From contig CAJKHT010000011.1 in the NCBI GenBank assembly GCA_905199755.1, forward strand, positions 1 through 49,497: 49,497 nucleotides of DNA, read 5' to 3'. Below are positions 7,431 to 14,710 of this stretch, one piece after another. Made by a program: the position numbers and the translations under genes. This DNA is from an uncultured Eubacteriales bacterium. Lineage in GTDB: Bacteria > Bacillota > Clostridia > UBA1381. The notes beneath the pieces are model-generated. The model ran no database searches, had not been told where the DNA came from, and saw only the letters and a program-made list of their open reading frames with translations. Each line of letters begins with the position of its first letter. Position 1 is the first letter of the stretch.

Positions 7431-8369
7431 GGACAGTCCGTGAGATTTTCTGAGCTTTTGTATCACTTGTTTAACGTGACTCATAAAATGCTTTTCCTGA
7501 CGGCTCATCTTGTATCCGTTCTTATAAATCAGAACATCCTTATATCTGTTATGCTCCACATTGCACTTTTTCTCGACCAGCGGCATTGTATTTAAAATAT
7601 TTGCCGGTGTCGGTGATGTCCACATATAAGTTGTATGAATATTTCTTAAAAGTTCGAACTGACTTTCTCTTTCAAAAACAGCGATTTCCTTTTTTTCCTT
7701 ATTTTGCCGCATAATTTCGCGTGCTTTCGCCGCCGGTATGGACGGTATTGTAAGATAACCGTGAGTTATTTCTATATATTCGTCCAAATCCGAATATTCT
7801 ATCTGCTTTTCCATCGCAAGAGGATTTTGCACAGACATAATAAGCTGATATTCAAATTCCCACAGCTGCTCCGATGCCAGATCATGTTCTTCGAGAAACT
7901 GCAGAAAATATTTTTCGTAAATCGTCTGATAACGTATGATTGCAATGTTGTTATCATTATTAACAACGCTGTTTATGGCAACAAGCGAATTGGTTTCATG
8001 GTAGCTTATGTCAATGCTTTTGCTGTCCGATAACTCCGTCACAAATTCTATAAAAGCCTGTGCAACATAGCATGCCATAGGCACGGAAACATCAAATTTA
8101 TGAGTGTCGGAATCACGGTGCTTATACATGTTCTCGACTTCATCTATCTGCGACACAATATTCCTTGCATAAACCAGAAATTCCGCTCCGTCCTTTGTGG
8201 GCACGACACCTTTCGGTGTTCTGTTGAATATGGTTATTCCTATATTTTCCTCCAGTTCTCTGATAGCTTTGCTCAAATGCGGCTGATTCATATACAGATT
8301 TTCCGCCGCCTTTGAAATCAATCCCGTTTTTTCAACCTCAAGCGCATATTTTAAATGTTCTACCTTCAT
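7419..8369 (-). CDS. LysR-family transcriptional regulator
   Basis: The 316-residue protein has the LysR winged-helix N-terminus MKVEHLKYALEVEKTGLISK, then NLYMNQPHLSKAIRELEENI and IFNRTPKGVVPTKDGAEFL. A periplasmic-binding-like effector domain follows (about residues 90-300). LysR proteins usually activate an adjacent gene in response to a small metabolite. The gene lies 81 bases upstream of pflB in the same direction, which makes pflB a plausible target, although regulation of a divergent gene is more typical for the family. The ATG follows GAGGAT. The effector is unknown. Confidence 0.9.
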   Translation of the reverse strand: MKVEHLKYALEVEKTGLISKAAENLYMNQPHLSKAIRELEENIGITIFNRTPKGVVPTKDGAEFLVYARNIVSQIDEVENMYKHRDSDTHKFDVSVPMACYVAQAFIEFVTELSDSKSIDISYHETNSLVAINSVVNNDNNIAIIRYQTIYEKYFLQFLEEHDLASEQLWEFEYQLIMSVQNPLAMEKQIEYSDLDEYIEITHGYLTIPSIPAAKAREIMRQNKEKKEIAVFERESQFELLRNIHTTYMWTSPTPANILNTMPLVEKKCNVEHNRYKDVLIYKNGYKMSRQEKHFMSHVKQVIQKLRKSHGLSDLE

Positions 8370-8402
8370 AATCTTATCCTCGTTCTTTTAAAATCCGCCC
8401 TG

Positions 8403-8705
8403 TTACTTCTTTTTTGCCGGCAGACTTCTGCATGTTGTCATAATTATTTCCGCCGTCACGTCCGCATTGTCAATATCATCAATCATATACATAGGCTTTG
8501 CGCCGTCATACGGTATTTCCTCCGTCATATTATATTTTGCGTTATCGGCAGTCATTTTAACCAAAAGTCTGTTATCATAAATACCGCCGAATAAAATGTC
8601 ATTATAATACAGCAGATATTCTCCCATCATTGCACGGCATCTGATGTTGCCGGGCGCACCGAGCCGCTCCAGAACATAATCCCTGTATTCTTTTGTTGAA
8701 GCCAT
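8403..8705 (-). CDS. TfoX N-terminal domain protein
   Basis: The 100-residue protein MASTKEYRDYVLERLG... carries the TfoX/Sxy N-terminal signature RAMMGEYLLYYNDILFGGIY and LLVKMTADNAK. TfoX/Sxy of Gram-negatives controls competence, but stand-alone N-domain proteins in Clostridia have no assigned role. The start at 8705 follows AAGGGGGT at 8 bases; an in-frame upstream ATG at 8729 has no such site. It is first in a minus-strand run with the LysR gene (33-base gap). Confidence 0.82.
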   Translation of the reverse strand: MASTKEYRDYVLERLGAPGNIRCRAMMGEYLLYYNDILFGGIYDNRLLVKMTADNAKYNMTEEIPYDGAKPMYMIDDIDNADVTAEIIMTTCRSLPAKKK

Positions 8706-8749
8706 ACCGCATACCCCCTTGCCGCACAATCCGATATATACCTAATTAT

Positions 8750-8778
8750 ATTATAGCGCTTTTGACTTTTTCTGTCAA
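8750..8778 (-). promoter_or_regulatory. consensus promoter for the tfoX-like gene and lysR
   Basis: Perfect TTGACA (8778-8773), 17 bases, perfect TATAAT (8755-8750) on the minus strand, about 45 bases before the tfoX-like start. Confidence 0.85.
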
Positions 8779-8876
8779 CAAATACGGTTAAAAATCGGCT
8801 TATTGCGACAAAAAATCCCTGCGCTGCGGCATGAATACTTACATTAAGCACATATAAACCGCTTCATGTTTAAAAT

Positions 8877-8905
8877 TTGACTTTTTCGTCAATTTAATAT
8901 ACAAT
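8877..8905 (+). promoter_or_regulatory. promoter of the 837-residue secreted protein
   Basis: TTGACT, a 17-base spacer and TACAAT on the plus strand, 33 bases before the ATG at 8939. It diverges from the tfoX-like promoter. Confidence 0.75.
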
Positions 8906-8938
8906 ATAGATAAATATACCAAATCAAGGAGAGGAACA

Positions 8939-11452
8939 ATGAAAAAGTTAATTTTGTCAATTTCATTTCTGCTCGTATCGGTGCTGCTTTCCGGTGCGGT
9001 ATACGCAGATGACGGGAATGAACTGCATTTCACCCCCGACAGCAGCGGAAAGTACATCTACTGCAACAATCATGAATTTATACGGCGCAGCGACCTTGCC
9101 GATAATTCCAATGAAAGTGCGCATTTTATTATGAATAACGAAAACCTTACACCGGATAATTATGCACTTTTTGCCTCACATGTAAACCACACCGAAAAAA
9201 GAAGTGCCGACGGAACACGCATTATCGAGCCGGGATTCGATATAGAGCTTGATGTTCTCTTCCGCGCCGAAGAGGACACCGTTATAACGCTTTCCTCGCT
9301 GGGATTTGAAGTGCCTGCACACAAGCAATACTGGTATCAGGGAAATTCCTATACCTACGAGGAGGCATGGGGCTGCTTTAATGCATGGGCAAGCTATCTG
9401 AAGCTGCCCATACATCAGATTGACTCAGGCACTCTGTACAATCCGATTGACTTTCAGCCGCAGGAAATAACTCTTAAGGCAGGCGAAGAAATATGGCTTT
9501 CCGAGTATATACCGAATTACAGAGAAGTCCCATTCTTCCGCCCCGTAAATCTGCTTGCGGACTTCACAATACAATCGGGCATGTGCGATGTCAACATTGC
9601 GGCGCTCAAATCCACGGGAACTCCCGGCGACAGAACAAACTTCTTTAAAAATGCCGCCCACGGCTTTTACGACCGTGACAGGCAATACAAGGGTATTGCG
9701 GATTCGCTCAACAAGGTCAGCACCGAGCTTTCGTACACCATTGACGACTGGACATGGAGTGATACGCAGCTGCCCGTAAAGGTTTTCAACAACACGCACC
9801 CTGACGGCTTTGAAACACAGAAATGGTATACGCATCTGAATCCGCGTGCCGATGAATGGTCATATGCGATATGCGCGCAGTCGGATATGCTTTCCTTTAA
9901 ATATTACGATCCCGTAAAAAAATATTTTTACGGCTCATATACCAAAGATAGCGCAGATGATTTCTGGTATTTTGACACCGAGCATAATGATGCGTCATCA
10001 TACCCGGGGCTGTCTTTCGGAACACGTGAAAAATATATACCCAACGCTTTAATGACCGGTTCCACCTCAAGGGAATATGCCTGCAATCTCGGCAACTACG
10101 GTGTAATACTGAGCTACAAAATAAACGTCACCAACAACGGCAGCATGATTCGCTACTTTAATTACAGACTTAACACAGGCTCAAACAATGTCGTAATTCT
10201 TCGCGATGCAAACGGCAGACCTATTACCCCCTATGCGGTATGCAAGGGTGCAAATGCATCAAGAGTGCTGGACAACATGGCATGCGTTGAGCTGCCGGCA
10301 CAGCAGACCACATCATTTATAGTGCAGGTAATTCTTACCACCAACTATGCCGGCGGTATGGAAAATTCAATGACAATAACCGATACTCCGCAGATGGTTG
10401 AGGTTTATACATCAGGCAGACAGGAAATAACAAAGGATTACGGCTACACGGGACGCGAATTTTACCAATGGAGCAACGGCAGACTGTACCTTTCACAAGA
10501 CCATGATACCTGGGTGGAGCAGCCGCTTTCAGATGATGTCAAAGAAATTTTTAACGGCAACTGGAATGAATATGAGATTAAATATACAGGCAGCGGATAC
10601 ATGGTAAAGGCAGGACTTTATGACGGCATACCGTATTACGGGGTAAGAGATTTCTTTAAGAGCATATATTTTCTTGATGAAAGCTTTGAACTCGAAAAAA
10701 AGGTCGATTTTCAGAACTATCCGACCGCAATCACTGCCGCAAACGGACTTTTCTATGTTAAGGCGGGAACACCGTATTATTCCGCCGATAAAGAAAAATG
10801 GGATATGGGCAACAGTAAAATGCCCTGCTGGAATTACGGTAAATTTTCGGCAAGAGTCAACAGCGGAGAAATATATCTGAGTACTGACGGAAAGGATTTT
10901 GCACGGGTAAATTATACCGGGTTCAAGCCGTCCTATATTGACGCTCTCGGCGATATTTACTACTATGCCGACAGAAATACGCTTTATGTTTCGAGGGACG
11001 GCATATACTGGAGCAGTATTATTGTGGAAAATGCCGTTTCATCAATATACAAGACGAATGATGAGATAGTAATAAACAAATCGGAGCATTTCCCGATACC
11101 TTATATGCCCCAAAGGGACGTCATAATGTATAACGGGGAATATCTGTCCTGCACCGCCGCACCGGTTTACGAAAACGGAACTCTCCTGCTGCCTTTAAGA
11201 GCAGTATGCGAAGCATTGGGTGCCGAGGTTTCATGGGACAGCGGTGTTACATCAATTACGCTTGACGGCAGCTGTGCGGAGCTTACGGCAGACTCCTCTT
11301 CGGTAAATCTGAACGGAAACAGCATTTCTATGGACAGTGCCGCCGTAATAAGAGACGGAGCAATGATGCTGCCCTCCTCTTTCGCAAAAAGCTTCCTCGG
11401 CTGCGGCATTGAATACGGAAACGGAATTGTGAAGATAGATAAAGCCAATTAA
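8939..11452 (+). CDS. secreted protein with C-terminal copper-amine-oxidase-N-type domain
   Basis: The 837-residue protein has a clear signal peptide (MKKLILSISFLLVSVLLSG, cleavage after VYA-like AVYADD). The large N-terminal part (about 30-520) is not one I recognise: it is rich in Trp/Tyr/Asn and looks like a beta-rich extracellular module. Residues about 530-720 resemble repeated strand motifs (YWSSIIV, LYVSRDG, IYLSTDGKDF), possibly a propeller-like region. The C-terminal 110 residues (NGTLLLPLRAVCEALGAEVS...MMLPSSFAKSFLG) match the copper amine oxidase N-terminal/stalk repeat common on clostridial surface proteins, which in this context is probably structural. The gene has its own promoter and AAGGAGAGG site. 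Function unknown; extracellular binding or adhesion is plausible. Confidence 0.82.
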   Translation: MKKLILSISFLLVSVLLSGAVYADDGNELHFTPDSSGKYIYCNNHEFIRRSDLADNSNESAHFIMNNENLTPDNYALFASHVNHTEKRSADGTRIIEPGFDIELDVLFRAEEDTVITLSSLGFEVPAHKQYWYQGNSYTYEEAWGCFNAWASYLKLPIHQIDSGTLYNPIDFQPQEITLKAGEEIWLSEYIPNYREVPFFRPVNLLADFTIQSGMCDVNIAALKSTGTPGDRTNFFKNAAHGFYDRDRQYKGIADSLNKVSTELSYTIDDWTWSDTQLPVKVFNNTHPDGFETQKWYTHLNPRADEWSYAICAQSDMLSFKYYDPVKKYFYGSYTKDSADDFWYFDTEHNDASSYPGLSFGTREKYIPNALMTGSTSREYACNLGNYGVILSYKINVTNNGSMIRYFNYRLNTGSNNVVILRDANGRPITPYAVCKGANASRVLDNMACVELPAQQTTSFIVQVILTTNYAGGMENSMTITDTPQMVEVYTSGRQEITKDYGYTGREFYQWSNGRLYLSQDHDTWVEQPLSDDVKEIFNGNWNEYEIKYTGSGYMVKAGLYDGIPYYGVRDFFKSIYFLDESFELEKKVDFQNYPTAITAANGLFYVKAGTPYYSADKEKWDMGNSKMPCWNYGKFSARVNSGEIYLSTDGKDFARVNYTGFKPSYIDALGDIYYYADRNTLYVSRDGIYWSSIIVENAVSSIYKTNDEIVINKSEHFPIPYMPQRDVIMYNGEYLSCTAAPVYENGTLLLPLRAVCEALGAEVSWDSGVTSITLDGSCAELTADSSSVNLNGNSISMDSAAVIRDGAMMLPSSFAKSFLGCGIEYGNGIVKIDKAN

Positions 11453-11507
11453 CCTTACTCACTTTTTGCACATCAATATTTTTACACAATCGGTCAATTT
11501 TCTTATA

Positions 11508-11536
11508 TTGACAGTAAATTCAAACCACTGTATAAT
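11508..11536 (+). promoter_or_regulatory. consensus promoter of the alpha/beta hydrolase
   Basis: Perfect TTGACA, 17-base spacer, perfect TATAAT on the plus strand. AAAGGAGG follows and the ATG is at 11571. Confidence 0.9.
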
Positions 11537-11570
11537 ATTGTTATAAAGTGCAAAAGGAGGCATTGGTTAA

Positions 11571-12608
11571 ATGAAAAATCATAATCCCGAAAGAATAATA
11601 TCGGATATTGCGTCAACACTGAAGCCCGAATATAGATATGACGGCAAAGAAGCTTTTGCTTTATGGCAGGAACGTTCGCGTTCAAAGCTCTCTGAGCTTC
11701 TTGGATTGAATTATATGCTCAAATGCGAACCGTTATTTGAAATTGAATACACCAAAGACTGCGGTGAATACACAAAAATGCGTTTCACCTTTCAGAGCGA
11801 ACCCGGATATTATGTGCCGGGATACATACTGATGCCAAAAAACGTATCAGCGCCAATTCCTGCAACAATATGCATACAAGGTCATTCAAAAGGAATGCAG
11901 ATTTCAATAGGTGAAGCAAAATATGATGGTGACCTCGATGTACTGAAACAGCTTGATGAAGATTTCGGACTTCAGGCAGTAAAAAGAGGCAGCTGTGCAA
12001 TTGTTCTTGAGCAGCGCTATATGGGCGAATGCGGCGGTGATGAAGAGGGTCCGGGATGCTGCTCCGGCGGTCGCGAGGGTACCGCCTCCGCTGTTAAAGC
12101 ATTGCTCGTCGGCCGCTGTGCCATAGGCGAACGGGTATGGGATATATCACGGCTGATTGATGCCGTAAATGATAACTTTAAGCAGATAGACACCGATAAC
12201 CTGACTTGCATAGGCACCTCCGGCGGCGGAACAGCCACATTTTATGCCGCATGCATAGATGAACGCATCAAATATGCACTGCCCGCATGTTCGGTATGCA
12301 CATATTCGGAATCAATCATAAATATATACCATTGCCCCTGCAATTATATTCCGTCCATAGCGCGTTATTTTGATATGGGAGATCTCGGAGGACTGATAGC
12401 TCCGCGCGGACTGGTCATTTTTGCCGGCGAGACAGATCCCATATTCCCCATACAAGGCGTGCGGAAAACAGCGGATATAATAAAATCGCTTTACCGTGCG
12501 GCAGGCGCCGAAAACAAATTCAGACTTGCGGTTGATGACTGCGGTCATTGCTTTTCCCCGAGTGTTGCATACAAAGCACTTGATGAAATCCAAAAAAACG
12601 ACAGGTAA
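11571..12608 (+). CDS. alpha/beta hydrolase, esterase-like
   Basis: This is a 345-residue cytoplasmic protein without a signal peptide. The nucleophile elbow GTSGGG places Ser217; GETDPIFP gives a likely Asp289 and DDCGHCF a likely His326, a complete triad. N-terminal strands (YVPGYILMPKN, TICIQGHSKGM) resemble the Abhydrolase_7/acetyl-xylan-esterase-like group. It probably deacylates a sugar ester or another small ester, but the substrate is not visible. It has its own strong promoter and a terminator that begins within its last codons, so it is monocistronic. Confidence 0.8.
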   Translation: MKNHNPERIISDIASTLKPEYRYDGKEAFALWQERSRSKLSELLGLNYMLKCEPLFEIEYTKDCGEYTKMRFTFQSEPGYYVPGYILMPKNVSAPIPATICIQGHSKGMQISIGEAKYDGDLDVLKQLDEDFGLQAVKRGSCAIVLEQRYMGECGGDEEGPGCCSGGREGTASAVKALLVGRCAIGERVWDISRLIDAVNDNFKQIDTDNLTCIGTSGGGTATFYAACIDERIKYALPACSVCTYSESIINIYHCPCNYIPSIARYFDMGDLGGLIAPRGLVIFAGETDPIFPIQGVRKTADIIKSLYRAAGAENKFRLAVDDCGHCFSPSVAYKALDEIQKNDR

Positions 12609-12625
12609 TTATCTGTCGTTTTTTT
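12597..12625 (+). terminator. intrinsic terminator of the hydrolase gene
   Basis: AACGACAG and CTGTCGTT form an 8-pair stem with an 8-base loop followed by TTTTT. The 5' arm overlaps the final codons and the stop. Confidence 0.85.
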
Positions 12626-12677
12626 ACTGCGGCAACAGGCTCATTTCCTTACTTTTTGAAAAATACATTTTTTCCGT

Positions 12678-12698
12678 AATAACGGACCTGCCGTTATT
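12678..12698 (+). other. hairpin upstream of the recombinase pair
   Basis: AATAACGG-ACCTG-CCGTTATT forms an 8-pair stem with no T-run. It lies between the hydrolase terminator and the small protein gene, near the presumed left boundary of the recombinase element. Role unknown; it may be a regulatory or end structure. Confidence 0.4.
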
Positions 12699-12738
12699 CA
12701 TATATGTATATTAACCAATCGGAAAGGAGATGTCAGCA

Positions 12739-12879
12739 TTGAAAAACACGGAAAACACTAATTCTGCATGCAAAAGTATTTTCAAAGACGGCGAAAACAC
12801 CGTAACAAAATCCCGTTTCACCAAAATGTGGATTGATATGATAAACCTTACGGAAAAAAGCAAATCCGGGAAATCATAA
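12739..12879 (+). CDS. small protein preceding the serine recombinase
   Basis: The frame encodes 46 residues (MKNTENTNSACKSIFKDGEN..., ending with FTKMWIDMINLTEKSKSGKS). TTG at 12739 is preferred because GGAAAGGAG lies 9 bases upstream; the in-frame ATG at 12730 touches that site. It ends 3 bases before the recombinase ATG, so the two are one transcript and probably coupled. The FTKxWIxxIN pattern recalls small proteins I associate with clostridial recombinase genes, but I know no function. Confidence 0.6.
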   Translation: MKNTENTNSACKSIFKDGENTVTKSRFTKMWIDMINLTEKSKSGKS

Positions 12880-12882
12880 GGT

Positions 12883-14436
12883 ATGAAAGCCGCAATTTAC
12901 TGCCGTTTATCCGAGGAGGACAAAAACAAACAGCTCGCAACCGATGACTCCGCCAGTATACAAAATCAGAAAGCACTGCTCCTGCAATATGCCGACGAGC
13001 ACGGCTGGGATATATACAGTATATATATTGATGACGATTACACGGGAGCAGACAGAAAAAGACCGGAATTTAACCGTCTGCTGAAAGATGCCGAAAGCAG
13101 AAAGTTTGATATTATCCTCTGCAAAACCCAATCAAGATTTACACGTGAGCTTGAACTGGTCGAAAAATACATACACGGTCTTTTCCCCGTATGGGGAATT
13201 CGTTTTATAAGCATAGTCGACAATGCCGATACCGCAAATAAGGGTAATAAAAAATCAAGGCAGATAAACGGACTGGTCAATGAATGGTATCTTGAGGACA
13301 TGTCGGATAATATCAAAAGCGTCCTGACAAACAGACGTCAGAACGGATTTCACATAGGAGCATTTGCGCTTTACGGGTATAAAAAGGATCCCGAAAAAAA
13401 GGGGCATCTTATTATCGACGAAGAAGCGGCGGCAGTTGTGCGTGAGGTTTTTGCCCTGTTCACACGCGGATACGGCAAAACGGCAATTGCACGTATTTTA
13501 AACGACCGCGGAATACCGAATCCTACGGAATACAAGCGTCTTTGCGGTTTACGCTGCGGACAATCCTCAAAAAGCAGCGGTACACTTTGGAAATACAGTG
13601 CAATAGCCGATATGCTCGCAAATGAGATGTATATAGGCAATATGGTACAGGGCAGATACGGAAGCATATCATACAAAACAAAGCAGAACAGACCTCGCCC
13701 AAAGGAGGACTGGTATATAGTTGAAAACACGCATGAACCGATTATCGACCGTGATTTATGGGACAGAGTACAAACGCTGCTTTCGGAGCGTTCAAAACCT
13801 TTTATCTCCGGCACTATCGGACTTTTTTCCAAAAAAGCATTTTGCGCCGGCTGCGGCTATGCCATGCGTTCATCCAAAAGCCGTGGCAAACACTATCTGC
13901 AATGTCCGACACGGCATATTGCAAAATCCGCCTGTGACGGCTCTTTCATTTCCGTTCAGACTCTTGAAAGTATCGTTATTCACGAACTCAACCGCTTATG
14001 CGGCATATATCTGGATACAGATGTTCTGGCACAAAGTATTGATTTTTCGGGCAATTTAAAAATCCAAAAAGAAAAACTGCTCTCCCGGCTTAACTTATAC
14101 GATAAAAAGCTAAGTGAATATTCAAAAGCAATGCGTGATATTTATATGGATAAGGTCAGAGGAATAATCGGTGAAAGCGATTTTACGGACATGTCAAAAA
14201 GCTTTGCTGCCGAGAAACAGCAATTGGAATGTACCGTTTCGAATTTAAAAAATCAGCTGTCGGATTTGGAGGAGGAAATTTCCGACGGCAAAAGTTCAGA
14301 ATTTCCGATTGAAAAGTACACAAAGCTTGACTGCCTGAACCGTGAGATTGTCGAATTCCTGATTGATTCCATAGTTGTTCATAAACGAATACCCGGCACA
14401 AGAATTGTCCCGATAGATATACACTGGAAATTTTAA
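12883..14436 (+). CDS. large serine recombinase (resolvase/integrase)
   Basis: The 517-residue protein has the resolvase catalytic domain with the nucleophile Ser10 in YCRLSEED, plus DDDYTGADRKRPEFNRLL and TQSRFTREL. A recombinase domain follows (about 160-270), then a zinc-ribbon with Cys321, Cys324, Cys341 and Cys351, and a C-terminal coiled coil (about 370-470). It is like the integrases of clostridial transposons, phages and sporulation-excised elements. The reaction is site-specific recombination via Ser-DNA bonds. All key residues appear intact, so it may be active. Its ATG has only a weak AAGG site, fitting coupling to the small gene before it. Confidence 0.95.
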   Translation: MKAAIYCRLSEEDKNKQLATDDSASIQNQKALLLQYADEHGWDIYSIYIDDDYTGADRKRPEFNRLLKDAESRKFDIILCKTQSRFTRELELVEKYIHGLFPVWGIRFISIVDNADTANKGNKKSRQINGLVNEWYLEDMSDNIKSVLTNRRQNGFHIGAFALYGYKKDPEKKGHLIIDEEAAAVVREVFALFTRGYGKTAIARILNDRGIPNPTEYKRLCGLRCGQSSKSSGTLWKYSAIADMLANEMYIGNMVQGRYGSISYKTKQNRPRPKEDWYIVENTHEPIIDRDLWDRVQTLLSERSKPFISGTIGLFSKKAFCAGCGYAMRSSKSRGKHYLQCPTRHIAKSACDGSFISVQTLESIVIHELNRLCGIYLDTDVLAQSIDFSGNLKIQKEKLLSRLNLYDKKLSEYSKAMRDIYMDKVRGIIGESDFTDMSKSFAAEKQQLECTVSNLKNQLSDLEEEISDGKSSEFPIEKYTKLDCLNREIVEFLIDSIVVHKRIPGTRIVPIDIHWKF

Positions 14437-14456
14437 AATGTTGCTCTTACAGCAGT

Positions 14457-14654
14457 GCAGCAGAGCAGAAAGCAAGAGCGACATATGACAATATTCTTCG
14501 TCTTTCCGACGATCCCGATGTCAATGACGTGATAAAATTCCTGCGCCAGCGCGAGATAACGCATTTCCAGCGTTTCGGTGAAGCACTTAACAAATTGCAG
14601 TCTAAATTGCAGCATAAGACTGTCACGGGGAAAGGCATGAAAGAGTGTAAATAA
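14457..14654 (+). pseudogene. 3' remnant of a CotJC-type manganese catalase
   Basis: One frame reads AAEQKARATYDNILRLSDDP, then DVNDVIKFLRQREITHFQRF and GEALNKLQSKLQ, to a stop at 14652-14654 (65 residues). This matches the end of spore-coat CotJC-like Mn catalases: the last two helices, with a Glu in AEQ and the ExxH of REITH expected to be metal ligands. An intact protein would be about 190 residues. Upstream in frame the reading becomes unrelated (recombinase 3' end) and there is no start codon. It is therefore the 3' half of a gene split by the recombinase element, or re-joined only if the element excises. Confidence 0.8.
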
Positions 14655-14671
14655 TATACATCAAAGCCATT

Positions 14672-14704
14672 AAAATAAGCTGCCGCGGCTGCGGCAGCTT
14701 ATTT
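14672..14704. terminator. bidirectional terminator between the catalase remnant and the activase gene
   Basis: AAATAAGCTGCCGC-GGCT-GCGGCAGCTTATTT gives a 14-pair GC-rich stem with T-containing flanks on both strands. It separates convergent transcripts; the activase stop lies 7 bases to the right. Confidence 0.8.
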
Positions 14705-14710
14705 CTGCTT

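Larger units (their letters stand above)
12739..14456 (+). mobile_element. serine-recombinase element inserted in a catalase gene (borders tentative)
   Basis: A small protein and a large serine recombinase are followed directly by the 3' end of a CotJC-type catalase gene. This places the right border between the recombinase stop (14436) and about 14457, where catalase homology resumes. No left border, direct repeat or 5' half of the catalase gene was found in the flanking 130 bases or elsewhere in the window. No cargo is visible. This may be a minimal or decayed element. Confidence 0.45.

Noticed and set aside
12597..12625. The terminator hairpin as the left end of the recombinase element
   Set aside because: The arm overlaps the hydrolase stop and is followed by a T-run, so it is best explained as a terminator. 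Serine-recombinase elements do not need terminal inverted repeats.
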